Shown here: positions 1 through 8,887 of the stretch, piece after piece
Layout of the letters: every line of letters starts with the position of its first letter
Position numbering within the stretch: the first letter of the stretch is position 1
Source: Weissella cibaria KACC 11862
Lineage (GTDB): Bacteria; Bacillota; Bacilli; Lactobacillales; Lactobacillaceae
Direction of reading: 5' to 3'
NCBI RefSeq assembly: GCF_000193635.1
Contig: NZ_AEKT01000012.1
Span: forward strand, 34,816 to 98,815
Length of the DNA: 64,000 bases
The notes under the pieces: model-generated
The model's input: only the letters and a program-made list of their open reading frames with translations
What the model was told of the DNA's origin: nothing
Databases searched by the model: none
Program-made: the position numbers and the translations under genes

Positions 1-891
1 AAGCCAACTTACGGTCGTGTATCACGTTGGGGTGTTATCGCCTTTGCGTCATCATTGGACCAAGTAGGGGTCTTCACCCGCACGGTTAAGGACAACGCTC
101 GCGTTTTGTCAGCGATGGCTGGACAAGATGAGAAGGATCAAACATCATCAGATATTGCGGTGCCTGATTTCACAGCGAACTTGACGGGTGATATCAAGGG
201 CTTGAAGATTGCGGTGCCAACGGAATACTTTGGAGCTGGTATCAATGCCGATGTTAAGGCCACAATCAAGGCTGGTATTGCTAAGTTGCAAGAGCTCGGC
301 GCAGAAGTCGAAGAAGTGTCATTGCCACACACCAAGTACGGCGTGGCAGCTTACTACATTTTGGGTTCAGCTGAAGCATCGTCAAACTTGCAACGTTTCG
401 ATGGTATTCGCTACGGCTTCCGTCCAGAAGGTGTGAAGAACTTGGATGACTTGTATGTCCAAACGCGTTCACAAGGTTTCGGTGACGAAGTGAAGCGCCG
501 TATCATGTTGGGAACGTATTCATTGTCAGCCGGTACTTACGATGCCTTCTTTAAGAAGGCTGCGCAAGTGCGTACGTTGATGAACGAAGACTTCCAAAAT
601 GTGTTTGCGAAGTACGATTTGATTATCGCACCAACGACGCCAAATGTTGCTTACAACTTTGGTGCCAATGAGGATGATCCTGAAGTCACTTACATGAATG
701 ACGTTTTGACAATTCCAGTTAACATGGCTGGTTTGCCAGGAATGTCAGTACCAGCTGGTTTTGTTAACGGTTTGCCAGTTGGCATGCAATTTATTGCAAA
801 CCGCTTCCAAGAAGAGACAATTTACCGTGCTGCCTACGCTTATGAGCAAGCAACACGTTTGTTCGAACAAGTACCGGGGGGTAACAAGTAA
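1..891 (+). CDS. gatA: GatA, Asp/Glu-tRNA amidotransferase subunit A (C-terminal part)
   Basis: Amidase subunit of the GatCAB complex, which converts misacylated Glu-tRNA(Gln) or Asp-tRNA(Asn) to the amide form using ammonia released from glutamine. The frame is open from base 1, so the gene begins upstream. About 296 codons are visible of a family length near 490, and the catalytic lysine and nucleophilic serine stretch lie outside the window. The segment YGRVSRWG...SSLDQVG is the amidase-signature region just after the nucleophile. The C-terminal segment [14 protein letters not shown] is also typical. The stop TAA overlaps the gatB start by one base, so the two are co-translated. Codon use is strongly biased to TTG and AAG, as in other highly expressed genes here. 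Confidence 0.95.
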   Translation, partial: KPTYGRVSRWGVIAFASSLDQVGVFTRTVKDNARVLSAMAGQDEKDQTSSDIAVPDFTANLTGDIKGLKIAVPTEYFGAGINADVKATIKAGIAKLQELGAEVEEVSLPHTKYGVAAYYILGSAEASSNLQRFDGIRYGFRPEGVKNLDDLYVQTRSQGFGDEVKRRIMLGTYSLSAGTYDAFFKKAAQVRTLMNEDFQNVFAKYDLIIAPTTPNVAYNFGANEDDPEVTYMNDVLTIPVNMAGLPGMSVPAGFVNGLPVGMQFIANRFQEETIYRAAYAYEQATRLFEQVPGGNK

Positions 892-2336
892 TGGCTGTGC
901 CGAATTTTGAAACGACGATTGGTCTTGAAGTCCACGTTGAGTTGAAGACAAACTCAAAGGCAATGTCACCATCACCTGTACAATATGGTGCTGAGCCTAA
1001 CGCAAATACAAATGTCATTGATTGGGGTTACCCTGGTGTTTTGCCACAAGCAAATAAGGGTGCGTTGGAATACGGTATGATGGCCGCTTTGGCTTTGAAT
1101 GCTGAGGTTACACGTGATTTGCACTGGGACCGTAAGAATTACTTCTACCCAGATAACCCTAAGGCATACCAAATCACACAACAACAAGAACCAATCGGCC
1201 GTAATGGTTGGTTGGAGATCGAGTTTGAGGGTGAGAAGAAGCGTGTGGGTATCACGGAACTGCACGTTGAAGAAGATGCTGGTAAGAACACCCACGGGAC
1301 GGATGGCTACTCATATGTTGACTTGAACCGTCAAGGAACACCATTGATTGAAATCGTTGGGGCCCCTGATATTTCATCACCAGACGAGGCCTACGCCTAC
1401 CTTGAAGCTTTGCGTCAAGCCATCCAATTTACGGGTATCTCAGACGTTAAGATGCAAGAAGGGTCAATGCGTGTCGACGCCAACATCTCAATTCGCCCAG
1501 TCGGTTCTAAGGAATACGGTACAAAGGTCGAGTTGAAGAACTTGAACTCATTCAACTATGTGCGTAAGGCATTGGCGTTCGAAGAAGATCGTCACGCTAA
1601 GATTTACATGGCTGGTGGCACAATCAAGCAACAAACACGTCGCTTTGATGAAGCAACTGGTGAGACAATCTTGATGCGTGAGAAGGAAACGGCTGATGAT
1701 TATCGTTACTTCCCAGAACCTGATTTGACACCAGTCCATGTGACTGACGAATGGATTGCAGAAGTCCGTGCGAAGTTGCCAGAATCAGCAACTGAACGTA
1801 AGGCGCGCTATGTTGATGAACTTGGTTTGGAAGTCTATGACTCAGAAGTTTTGACGCAAACATTGGCGATGGCAAACTTCTTCGACGCAACCGTTGCAGA
1901 AGGTGCCGATCCAAAGCGTTCAGCTAACTACTTGATGGGTGATGTCAACGCGTACTTGAACGAGAAGCAAGTTGATTTGGAAGAGACTGCTTTGACACCA
2001 GCACACTTGGCCGGCATGATTAAGTTGATTGATGACGGTACGATTTCAACGAAGATGGCTAAGAAGGTCTTTGCAGCGATTACGCAAGGTGAAGACCCTG
2101 TCGAATACGTTGAGGCCAATGGCTTGAAGCAATTGTCTGATCCAGCTGTTTTGACGCCAATTATTGACGGTATTTTGGATGACAATGAGCAATCAATCAT
2201 TGACTTCCACAATGGTAAGGACCGTGCGGTTGGCTTCTTGGTTGGTAAGATCATGAAGGAAACTAAGGGTAATGCAAATCCAAATGTTGTTAACGAATTG
2301 TTGATGGCTGGTTTGCAAGCTCGTAAGCCCGAATAA
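891..2336 (+). CDS. gatB: GatB, Asp/Glu-tRNA amidotransferase subunit B
   Basis: Kinase-like and tRNA-binding subunit of GatCAB: it activates the misacylated aminoacyl-tRNA and passes it to GatA. The 481-residue length is normal. The N-terminus carries the family hallmark [20 protein letters not shown], followed by the GatB catalytic cradle (about residues 1-290). The YqeY-like C-terminal helical domain ends in [16 protein letters not shown]. The start ATG shares its A with the last base of the gatA stop, and its ribosome site lies inside gatA. No gatC is visible here; it would normally be upstream of gatA. Confidence 0.96.
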   Translation: MAVPNFETTIGLEVHVELKTNSKAMSPSPVQYGAEPNANTNVIDWGYPGVLPQANKGALEYGMMAALALNAEVTRDLHWDRKNYFYPDNPKAYQITQQQEPIGRNGWLEIEFEGEKKRVGITELHVEEDAGKNTHGTDGYSYVDLNRQGTPLIEIVGAPDISSPDEAYAYLEALRQAIQFTGISDVKMQEGSMRVDANISIRPVGSKEYGTKVELKNLNSFNYVRKALAFEEDRHAKIYMAGGTIKQQTRRFDEATGETILMREKETADDYRYFPEPDLTPVHVTDEWIAEVRAKLPESATERKARYVDELGLEVYDSEVLTQTLAMANFFDATVAEGADPKRSANYLMGDVNAYLNEKQVDLEETALTPAHLAGMIKLIDDGTISTKMAKKVFAAITQGEDPVEYVEANGLKQLSDPAVLTPIIDGILDDNEQSIIDFHNGKDRAVGFLVGKIMKETKGNANPNVVNELLMAGLQARKPE

Positions 2337-2439
2337 GAAGCGCAAGCAACACTCTGTTGTAAAGCTAACTTTAGGCTCGGTGTAGGAAACTCTATACCGG
2401 GCAGTACATATAATTATTTCTAAGAGGAGAAACACAGCT
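2337..2439 (+). promoter_or_regulatory. gatB-dagK intergenic: hairpin and promoter-like -10
   Basis: A short stem CGGTGTAG (2378-2385) pairs with CTATACCG (2392-2399) around a six-base loop. There is no T-tract directly behind it, so it is not a clean terminator. A consensus TATAAT lies at 2409-2414 but without a convincing -35 box. AGAGGAGA at 2424-2431 is the ribosome site of the next gene. A separate promoter for dagK here is possible. Confidence 0.4.
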
Positions 2440-3396
2440 ATGAAGCGTGCACGTATCATTTATAACCCAACCTCTGGGCGTGAGGCGATTCGTCGTGATT
2501 TGGTTGATATTTTAAATGTTTATGAACAAGCTGGTTATGAAACCAGTGCGTTTGCTACAACGCCTGAGCCTAATTCAGCGTTAAATGAGGCGCGTCGAGC
2601 TGCGGAAGCTGGGTTTGATTTGCTGATTGCGGCCGGTGGTGACGGTACAATCAATGAAGTTGTTAACGGCATTGCGCCATTGGATAAGCGCCCAATGTTG
2701 GCGATTATTCCGGCTGGGACAACCAATGACTATGCACGTGCTTTGCGCATTCCACGTGAGGATCCGCTAGCGGCTGCTAAGGTCATCCTAAAGGGCAAGG
2801 CCGCTAAGATGGATGTTGGACGCGCCAATGACACGTATTTTATTAACATCGCAGCTGGTGGCTCATTGTCTGAATTGACGTATTCAGTCCCATCAAAGCT
2901 TAAGTCAATGTATGGATACCTGGCCTATGTTGTGAAGGGTGCTGAAATGTTGACTCGTGTGGCACCAATGAATTTGCGCGTTAAGTATGACGATGGTGAA
3001 TTTGAAGGTACTTCATCAATGTTTTTCCTGGCCTTAACTAATTCAGTCGGCGGTTTTGAACAAATCGTGCCAGATGCTAAGTTGGACGATGGTAAGTTTA
3101 CGTTGTTGGTGGTTAAGACAACAAAGTTCGCTGAAATCTTGGGCTTAATTTCAGAAGTGCTAACTGGTAAGCACGTCGATGATCCAAACTTGTTGTATGT
3201 AAAATCAGAAAATGTTGAAATTACACCATTAGATGAAAATGCTAAGATTATGATTAACTTGGATGGCGAGTACGGTGGGGATGCACCGGTCGTCTTTAAG
3301 AATTATCACGCCCACATCGCAATGGTTGCGAATGTTGATGATATGCCAAGTGATAACTTGATTAAGGCCCCAATCTTATTGGATGAACACAAGTAA
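2440..3396 (+). CDS. dagK: Diacylglycerol kinase-family lipid kinase (DagK/YegS type)
   Basis: Soluble lipid kinase that phosphorylates diacylglycerol to phosphatidic acid, returning diacylglycerol released by lipoteichoic acid synthesis to the phospholipid pool. It is 318 residues. The glycine-rich nucleotide loop AAGGDGTINEVVNGI (about residues 64-78) and the second motif IPAGTTNDYARAL (about 88-100) define the family. The C-terminal beta-sandwich contains DGEYGGDAPVVF. In lactobacilli and Bacillus this gene commonly follows gatCAB, which fits. Its codon use is less biased than gatB. A strong terminator follows immediately. Sphingosine-kinase-like homologues share the fold, so the exact lipid substrate is inferred. 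Confidence 0.88.
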   Translation: MKRARIIYNPTSGREAIRRDLVDILNVYEQAGYETSAFATTPEPNSALNEARRAAEAGFDLLIAAGGDGTINEVVNGIAPLDKRPMLAIIPAGTTNDYARALRIPREDPLAAAKVILKGKAAKMDVGRANDTYFINIAAGGSLSELTYSVPSKLKSMYGYLAYVVKGAEMLTRVAPMNLRVKYDDGEFEGTSSMFFLALTNSVGGFEQIVPDAKLDDGKFTLLVVKTTKFAEILGLISEVLTGKHVDDPNLLYVKSENVEITPLDENAKIMINLDGEYGGDAPVVFKNYHAHIAMVANVDDMPSDNLIKAPILLDEHK

Positions 3397-3400
3397 AAAA

Positions 3401-3432
3401 AGAGCCTGCCAGATGTTCTGGTAGGCTCTTTT
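3401..3432 (+). terminator. Rho-independent terminator after dagK
   Basis: AGAGCCTGCCAGA (3401-3413) pairs with TCTGGTAGGCTCT (3417-3429) around a three-base loop, followed by T residues. An A-rich stretch precedes it, so it may also work on the other strand. It ends only a few bases before the ribosome site of the next gene. Confidence 0.9.
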
Positions 3433-3445
3433 GTGAGGAATGAAC

Positions 3446-3889
3446 ATGTTTGGAAAAAAGAAAACCAGTGTCGCGCAGCCTGCTAATACAAAGCACGCTT
3501 TCTACCAACAATTAGCCCATCATACTAAGCGAGCATGGGATATGGCAATTGCATTGGCACAATTAGATACCTTGCCAACTGATGCCACGCAGCGACAGAG
3601 TTTACATGTTGATGTGTCACAACCAGATGGTCGTCGCGGTGAGGGTCTGACATCAGTATCATTTTATGTTGATCCTGAAGAGATGCGACCTGTGTTTGTA
3701 GCGAAGCGCGATGAACAAGCCTCGATCGCAGCGGAATATCTTGAGTCGTTGCTGCTTAGCCCAGATTTAACGACGCGTGACCGTGATTTGGTGGCGACGC
3801 TACGTGATATGCAGCAAAACCAGGCATATGATTTAATATTGAAAACATTATTAAATCATAATGTCATCACACGGCGTGATATAAACTGA
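3446..3889 (+). CDS. Hypothetical cytoplasmic protein
   Basis: A 147-residue soluble protein that I do not recognise. The ATG at 3440 lies only one base after GAGG (3435-3438); the next ATG at 3446 has a seven-base gap and is the better start, giving MFGKKKTS. The protein has a basic N-terminus, a helical middle (KHAFYQQLAHHTKRAWDMA) and a central beta-like segment, SVSFYVDPEEMRPVF. It has no signal peptide or membrane segment. It sits directly behind the dagK terminator, so it needs read-through or a promoter in the terminator region. It is probably a lineage-specific conserved protein. Confidence 0.6.
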   Translation: MFGKKKTSVAQPANTKHAFYQQLAHHTKRAWDMAIALAQLDTLPTDATQRQSLHVDVSQPDGRRGEGLTSVSFYVDPEEMRPVFVAKRDEQASIAAEYLESLLLSPDLTTRDRDLVATLRDMQQNQAYDLILKTLLNHNVITRRDIN

Positions 3890-3971
3890 TGGCGGGGCAT
3901 GGTTTCATCGCACGCAAATAGTTGTTTTTTCACGAATTTAGACTATTATAAAGGTACAGCGTAATCTTAGA

Positions 3972-4004
3972 CGTCGTCCTGCACCAGGGACGGCGTTTTT
4001 TTTT
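3972..4004 (+). terminator. Terminator of a short promoter-proximal transcript
   Basis: CGTCGTCC (3972-3979) pairs with GGACGGCG (3988-3995, one G-U pair), followed by nine or more T. Upstream, a TATTATAAAG sequence near 3943-3952 resembles a -10 element, so promoter and terminator are separated by only a few tens of bases. It may end transcription from 3446-3889 or terminate a very short RNA. Confidence 0.6.
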
Positions 4005-4012
4005 ATAGACGT

Positions 4013-4055
4013 AAAAAGCACCCGTTTAGGCCTAAAACCTAAGCGGGTGCTTTTG
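4013..4055. terminator. Bidirectional terminator between convergent units
   Basis: A perfect-looking 17-base inverted repeat, with arms at 4014-4030 and 4038-4054 (core GCACCCGTTTAGG / CCTAAGCGGGTGC), is flanked by A and T runs on both sides. It lies between the rightward hypothetical gene and the leftward metal transporter operon and can serve both. Confidence 0.9.
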
Positions 4056-4062
4056 TAATACT

Positions 4063-5007
4063 TTACTTTGACGTCAAACCATCATAGATTGTTTGTGCGT
4101 TGTGGTTCAACAAATCGTAGTACGTTGGGACAACGCCAGACTGCTTTGAAACAGAATCCGTCCACAACTCACCAGCAATGTGTGAGTTGATTTGTGAGAT
4201 AACCGTTTGCATTGGCTTGTCTGATTCACCTTGCTCAACAAAGGTTGCGCGAACCTTTTCGCCTTGCAAAGCTTCAACCAACGTGCGGATTTGTGAAGGG
4301 GTACCATTTGATTCAGTATCGATTTCCCAGATGAAGTATGGCTTCAAACCAAAGTCACGGGCGAAGTAGGCCATGGCACCTTCTTGCGTAACCAACTTCT
4401 TATCATCAGCAGGCAAAGCGGCAAACTTAGCGTGCCACTTGTCATACAACTTTTGCAACTTTGCTTCATAAGCCGTTGCACGCTTAGCATAATAAGCCTT
4501 GTGGGCAGGATCCTTCTTTTCAAGGACCTTGGCAATGTTAGCAGCGTAAGTCTTACCTTCTAGTACACCGTTCCAAGCGTGGGGGTTATCTTGACCAGCC
4601 ACACCAGCTGTCGTTAGCTTAATTGTCTTAATGCCGTCCGTCACGTTGAAGATTTCCTTACCAGCGTGCTTATCGGTGGTCTTCATCAACTTATCAAACC
4701 AACCTGAGCCACCCTTTTCCAAGTTCAAGCCGTTTGCAAAGACGATTGCGGCGTCTTGCGTACGCTTAACATCGGTTGGGGTAGGGTCATAATCGTGTTG
4801 GTCAGCCCCAATTGCGGTAATCGTGTGGGCATTAACGTACTTACCACCGATTTCTTCAGAAATTTGATTAATAATTGAAAATGATGAGACAACGTTCAAA
4901 CGGCCGTCAGCTGCACGACCATCTGACTGATCGTTGCGGTGCATCAAACCAAATGCAACAGCAACAACCACAACAAGGGCAACAATAATCCCAATAATGC
5001 GCTTCAT
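4063..5007 (-). CDS. Metal-binding protein of Mn/Zn-type ABC importer (PsaA/ZnuA family)
   Basis: Extracellular solute-binding protein of cluster A-I, delivering Mn2+ or Zn2+ to the ABC permease. It is 314 residues. Likely ligands are the histidine in GADQHDYDPTP, the histidine in DNPHAWN, the glutamate in TQEGAMAYF and an aspartate near the C-terminus. There is no histidine-rich loop, which argues for manganese over zinc. Unlike PsaA or ScaA it has no lipobox cysteine: the N-terminus is a plain hydrophobic segment (MKRIIGIIVALVVVVAVAFG), so it is probably held by an uncleaved signal anchor. It is the last gene of an ATPase-permease-binding protein operon, the order of streptococcal psaBCA. 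Confidence 0.88.
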   Translation of the reverse strand: MKRIIGIIVALVVVVAVAFGLMHRNDQSDGRAADGRLNVVSSFSIINQISEEIGGKYVNAHTITAIGADQHDYDPTPTDVKRTQDAAIVFANGLNLEKGGSGWFDKLMKTTDKHAGKEIFNVTDGIKTIKLTTAGVAGQDNPHAWNGVLEGKTYAANIAKVLEKKDPAHKAYYAKRATAYEAKLQKLYDKWHAKFAALPADDKKLVTQEGAMAYFARDFGLKPYFIWEIDTESNGTPSQIRTLVEALQGEKVRATFVEQGESDKPMQTVISQINSHIAGELWTDSVSKQSGVVPTYYDLLNHNAQTIYDGLTSK

Positions 5008-5036
5008 AAAACTAAACTCCTAATTGTTTAAAAAGA

Positions 5037-5876
5037 CTAGGCGTGACGATTTTGCAATCGCAAACCTGTATGAGCAATAAACGATAAAATAAAAATAACC
5101 GCACCAGTCACAACGATGGCGGGACCAGATGGCCAGTCAAACGTGTAACTAAGAAATAAACCAACAAAAGCACTCAACACACCAAATGCCGCAGATAACC
5201 AAATCATTGGTTGGAAACGCTTAACTAATAATCGGGCGCTTGCTGCTGGGGTGATGAGCAGGGCCGTTACCAAAATGACCCCGACGGCGCGTAATGCCAC
5301 AATGATAACCAAAGTAATCATGACGACCAACAGGTTTCGGAATAGATTTGCACGAATACCTTGCGCTTGCGCATATGATCGATCAAAAGTTGTGAGATAT
5401 AACTCACGGTAGAAAATAGCAACAACTAGGATAACAATTAAGCCAATCACAAGGCTTGAAATGAGGTCACCACCAGAAACGGCGAGGATATTTCCGAATA
5501 AAATATCAGTTAACTTGGTGGTTGAGTGACCTGCTGTCATAATAATTGTGCCTAATGCAAAGAAGCTACTAAACGTGAGGCCAATCGCCGCATCAGTCTT
5601 TAACGGGGTATGTTCCGCGATGAAGTTAATGATGAGGGCGGCTAGCAAACCAAACACACCAGCGCCCCAGTAGTAGGGGATGCCGAGTAAAGCCGCGATG
5701 GCGATACCTGGCAAAACCGCGTGCGACATGGCATCACCGATTAGTGCCGTCCCTTGCAAAATACTAAACGCGCCAATCACGCCGGAAACCAAACCAATGA
5801 TAACACCAGCGAGCAAAGCGTTCTGCAAAAAAGTGTACTGTCCGAAAGCGTGGAAAAAATTCAAAAGTGCTGCCAT
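5037..5876 (-). CDS. Membrane permease of Mn/Zn-type ABC importer
   Basis: Integral membrane subunit of the ABC-3 metal permease family (PsaC/ZnuB/MntB). It is 279 residues with about eight or nine hydrophobic helices, and forms the channel that receives metal from the binding protein. The conserved stretch GTALIGDAMSHAVLPGIAIA lies near residues 41-60. I place the start at the ATG at 5876 because AGGAGG sits at the right distance; a longer frame would begin at 5894 inside the ATPase gene. The ribosome site lies within the end of the ATPase gene and only one base separates that stop from this start, so translation is coupled. Confidence 0.9.
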   Translation of the reverse strand: MAALLNFFHAFGQYTFLQNALLAGVIIGLVSGVIGAFSILQGTALIGDAMSHAVLPGIAIAALLGIPYYWGAGVFGLLAALIINFIAEHTPLKTDAAIGLTFSSFFALGTIIMTAGHSTTKLTDILFGNILAVSGGDLISSLVIGLIVILVVAIFYRELYLTTFDRSYAQAQGIRANLFRNLLVVMITLVIIVALRAVGVILVTALLITPAASARLLVKRFQPMIWLSAAFGVLSAFVGLFLSYTFDWPSGPAIVVTGAVIFILSFIAHTGLRLQNRHA

Positions 5877-5877
5877 T

Positions 5878-6627
5878 TTAGCCTCCTTGCACAATGTGAT
5901 TGTGACGATCCATGATGATCAAATGATCACCGTAGGCTTGCGACAAGCTCGTTGCATCCATGACTTGCTCTGGCGTACCTTGATTTAGAATGCCATGGTT
6001 GAGTAAGACAACCGAGTCGAAGTAGTTAGCGACTTTGCTTAAATCATGGTGCACAATAATGATGGTTTTACCCGCATCCCGGAGTTCACGTAAGGCATCC
6101 ATAATTTGGGCTTCAGATGCCACGTCGATGCCGACGAATGGTTCGTCGAGGAGGTAAATATCCGCATCTTGCACTAATGCTCGCGCAACTAATGCGCGTT
6201 GCCGTTGTCCACCTGACAATTCATTTAAAGAACGATTTGCCAAATGGGCAATGTCCATCCGTTCAAGCGCCTGTTGCACCAGTGCTTCTTCAGTTTTACC
6301 AACACTATGCCAACGTGATATTTGGGACAAAACGCCCATCATCACTAAATCGAAGACATTTACTGGGAAGTCTAAGTCCAAATCGCTGCGTTGTGGTACA
6401 TAAGCGAATTTGTCACGGCGCAGACGATTGGTGACCGGGACATCATTTAGGGTGATGTCACCAGCACTTGGTTGAATAATGCCTAGGATGGATTTAATTA
6501 ACGTTGATTTACCGGCCCCATTTGGTCCGATAATCCCAATCAATTCGTTATCGTTAAATGAAATGGATAAATCTGTAAAAATCGGGCCGTATTCGTACCC
6601 AACAGTCAGATTTGAGATGGTTAACAT
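5878..6627 (-). CDS. ATPase of Mn/Zn-type ABC importer
   Basis: Nucleotide-binding subunit, 249 residues, powering the metal importer. Motifs are complete: Walker A GPNGAGKST (about residues 36-44), signature LSGGQRQRALVARAL, Walker B YLLDEPFVGID and the H-loop IIIVHHD. I choose the ATG at 6627, which follows AAGGG by eight bases, over an in-frame TTG at 6633. This is the first gene of the operon, running leftward from a promoter at about 6685-6713. Confidence 0.9.
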   Translation of the reverse strand: MLTISNLTVGYEYGPIFTDLSISFNDNELIGIIGPNGAGKSTLIKSILGIIQPSAGDITLNDVPVTNRLRRDKFAYVPQRSDLDLDFPVNVFDLVMMGVLSQISRWHSVGKTEEALVQQALERMDIAHLANRSLNELSGGQRQRALVARALVQDADIYLLDEPFVGIDVASEAQIMDALRELRDAGKTIIIVHHDLSKVANYFDSVVLLNHGILNQGTPEQVMDATSLSQAYGDHLIIMDRHNHIVQGG

Positions 6628-6650
6628 ATGCAAATCCCTTCATATATACT

Positions 6651-6665
6651 TACTTTTCAAAAGTA
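6651..6665. promoter_or_regulatory. 15-bp palindrome in the metal-transporter leader
   Basis: TACTTTT C AAAAGTA is a perfect inverted repeat with a single central base, about 24 bp ahead of the ATPase start and downstream of the predicted -10. The position suits a repressor operator for a metal-responsive or other regulator. The sequence does not match the Zur, MntR, PerR or CopY consensus sequences that I know. Confidence 0.5.
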
Positions 6666-6684
6666 AAAAAGAATGACGCATAAC

Positions 6685-6713
6685 AATCTACCAGTTTTTG
6701 TCCGGGTTGACAA
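6685..6713 (-). promoter_or_regulatory. Promoter of the metal ABC importer operon
   Basis: Read on the minus strand: TTGTCA (6713-6708), 17-base spacer, TAGATT (6690-6685). The spacing is ideal and the -35 box has one mismatch to consensus. Further upstream (6714-6780) are two direct copies of ATATTTTATATA in a very AT-rich stretch, and TTAGCTGGTAAA at 6791-6802, which matches 10 of 12 positions of the streptococcal AdcR consensus TTAACYRGTTAA. Confidence 0.55.
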
Positions 6714-6839
6714 ACGAAAAAGTTAATATTTTATATATGAAAAAACCATCATATTTTATATAACCGAACAATACGACTAAAATTAGTTAATTAGCTGGTA
6801 AATGATAAGTCCAAGCGTTCCGATACTGCCCATCTATGG

Positions 6840-6955
6840 TAAAATTAACCGTTAGAAAAACAGTTTTGTTGGCCATATTATATCGAATGCCAACACGGAA
6901 CGGGTGAATGGTCACTCGGTCACGATTTCTTCATTATTATAAGGACAGGTAAATC
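6840..6955 (+). promoter_or_regulatory. folC promoter and structured leader
   Basis: TAAAAT at 6840-6845 preceded by TGG forms an extended -10 element. The leader of about 105 bases contains the perfect stem TGTTGGC / GCCAACA with a 15-base loop (about 6867-6895) and a second small stem GGTGA / TCAC near 6908-6918. It does not resemble the folate riboswitch that I know. The remainder of 6634-6840 is AT-rich and holds only the metal-operon promoter. Confidence 0.45.
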
Positions 6956-8254
6956 ATGGGTGCGGCTGAAACTTATCGACAAATTACATCAAAAATGGGT
7001 GGTGCTTGGCGAGTAAGACCTGATGAACACGGTAATCGTGTCGGCATGTTGCAAGAAATTTTGCGCTGGATGGGTAATCCTGAGCGACAATTAAAGGTTA
7101 TTCATATCGTCGGTACCAATGGTAAAGGGTCAACTGGGGTGATGCTGGCTAGTATTTTGGAGACGGCTGGTTACCAGGTTGGTCACTTTTCGACACCGGC
7201 AATTTTGAATGATCGCGAAGTGATTACAACGAATGGTGAGATGATTAGTGAAGAAGCCTTCGTTAAAAGCTATCAACATGTCTTAGAAGAAATTAAAGCG
7301 CATGGTGGTGATGAGGATACGTTGACCAAGTTTGAATGGTGGACATTGATTGCCTTGGATCACTTCGCCCGCACTGAAATGGATTTTGTGATTTTAGAGG
7401 CTGGTGTGGGTGGCTTACGCGATGCCACGAATGTGGTTGATAACCCATTGGTTGTTGCATTTACGAAAATTTCATATGATCACATCGGTTTGTTGGGAAA
7501 TGATTTACTTGAAATCGCGGCTGATAAAGCAGGTGCGATTAAAGCGGGTGCAACCATCGTGAATTATCCGGGTCAGGATATCGAAGTGTATCGCTTGCTG
7601 AAAGAAAAAGCGATTGCCGTTGGGGCGAAATGGAACACGCATCCTAAGCCGGCAATTACGATCGTTAAGTCATCGCCACGCGGTTTGGAGCTGAATGCCG
7701 ATCAATTTGAAGGGTTGAAGCTGTCACTAACTGGTGCCTATCAGGCCAATAATTTGAGTACAGTTTTGCAAATTGTGACGGTCTTAAAGGAACGTGGTTA
7801 TACGATTGAAGACGTCGCAGTTGCTGAAGCGTTAGCGCACGTCAAAATTAAAGGCCGGATGGAATTTGATGAAAAGCGTAATATTTTGTTCGACGGGGCC
7901 CACAACCCAGATGGCATTATCAGTTTGGTGGCAGCCATTCGTTCTTGGCATTTACCATTTAAGCCAGTTGTGGTCTTAGGGTTATTACAAGGTAAGCAAT
8001 ACCACGACATGCTGGAGGAATTGTTACCACACGTTGATACAGTCATTGCGGTGACGCCGGATTCAGATCGTGCGATGTCTGCGGACGAACTGGCCGCTAA
8101 GATTGTGATGATGAGCAATGTCGATGTGGAAATCGCGGATGACCCGAGTGCGGCGATTACATTGGCCCGTCGGGTGCGTGAATCATCAGAAGCGTTGATT
8201 GTTGTCACGGGGTCATTTTATACCTTGCGCGCGATTGAAACGGAGGAGATGTAA
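6956..8254 (+). CDS. folC: Folylpolyglutamate synthase / dihydrofolate synthase
   Basis: Mur-ligase-family enzyme adding glutamate to dihydropteroate or to folates, with ATP. It is 432 residues. The P-loop HIVGTNGKGSTGVMLASIL (about residues 49-67), the FSTPAILNDREVI segment and the C-terminal FDGAHNPDGI motif are the FolC hallmarks. The ribosome site AGG at 6947-6949 supports this start. Its stop overlaps the next start (TAATG), so it forms an operon with rdgB. No other folate gene is nearby, so polyglutamylation of imported or salvaged folate is the likely main job. Confidence 0.93.
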   Translation: MGAAETYRQITSKMGGAWRVRPDEHGNRVGMLQEILRWMGNPERQLKVIHIVGTNGKGSTGVMLASILETAGYQVGHFSTPAILNDREVITTNGEMISEEAFVKSYQHVLEEIKAHGGDEDTLTKFEWWTLIALDHFARTEMDFVILEAGVGGLRDATNVVDNPLVVAFTKISYDHIGLLGNDLLEIAADKAGAIKAGATIVNYPGQDIEVYRLLKEKAIAVGAKWNTHPKPAITIVKSSPRGLELNADQFEGLKLSLTGAYQANNLSTVLQIVTVLKERGYTIEDVAVAEALAHVKIKGRMEFDEKRNILFDGAHNPDGIISLVAAIRSWHLPFKPVVVLGLLQGKQYHDMLEELLPHVDTVIAVTPDSDRAMSADELAAKIVMMSNVDVEIADDPSAAITLARRVRESSEALIVVTGSFYTLRAIETEEM

Positions 8255-8862
8255 TGCTGACACGACTCGTAATTGCATCGAATAATTCACATAAAACCGC
8301 TGAAATGGTAGATTACTTGCAAACATTAGGGGTAACAGCTATCAATTATCGTGAGTTACACGATCAGATTGCTTTTCCAGCAGAAACCACGGATGACATG
8401 GCGGAAAATGCGCAAGTTAAAGCGGCAACCATCCATGCGTTGTTACCGGATGAATACATTTTGGCGGACGATTCAGCGATGTTTATTCCAGCCATTCCGG
8501 ATCATTTTGGTGTCACAACCATGCGTGAATTCCAAGCCCATCAACTACGTGGGGATGCGGAAATTAATGCTTATGTGTTGGCACAACTACCAGACGGCGC
8601 GGATCGCACGGCGTATTTGCAAGCAGACTTTGTGGTAATTACACCAACTGGTCAGCGTTATTTCAGCCAGGCACGTGGCGGTGTCACGTTAGCACTGGAA
8701 CCGCGTGGCGGGCGTAATGGGTTAGACGAGCTCATGGTCACGGAAAACGGTCAAACATTGGCTGAAATTGACATGCCGGACCGTGTCAATTACGCTCACC
8801 GGGGCCGCGCTGCCATTGATATGTTGGCGCAATTACGGTCAGCTGGCGAATTGGCAAATTAA
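8254..8862 (+). CDS. rdgB: Non-canonical purine NTP pyrophosphatase (RdgB/HAM1 family)
   Basis: House-cleaning enzyme that hydrolyses dITP, XTP and ITP to the monophosphate and so keeps deaminated purines out of DNA. It is 202 residues. The N-terminal signature LVIASNNSHKTAEM (about residues 5-18) and the metal-binding LADDSAMFIPAI segment (about 69-80) identify the family. In the latter, the usual ADDSGL has Ala in place of Gly, a modest departure. The strong site GGAGG lies six bases before the ATG. It overlaps folC by one base and is followed 25 bp later by murE. Confidence 0.85.
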   Translation: MLTRLVIASNNSHKTAEMVDYLQTLGVTAINYRELHDQIAFPAETTDDMAENAQVKAATIHALLPDEYILADDSAMFIPAIPDHFGVTTMREFQAHQLRGDAEINAYVLAQLPDGADRTAYLQADFVVITPTGQRYFSQARGGVTLALEPRGGRNGLDELMVTENGQTLAEIDMPDRVNYAHRGRAAIDMLAQLRSAGELAN

Positions 8863-8887
8863 GAACAAGTAGATATAGGAGAGTTAA

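Noticed and set aside
6840-6955. Folate riboswitch before folC
   Set aside because: The expected conserved cores of the THF riboswitch are not present; only generic stems are seen.
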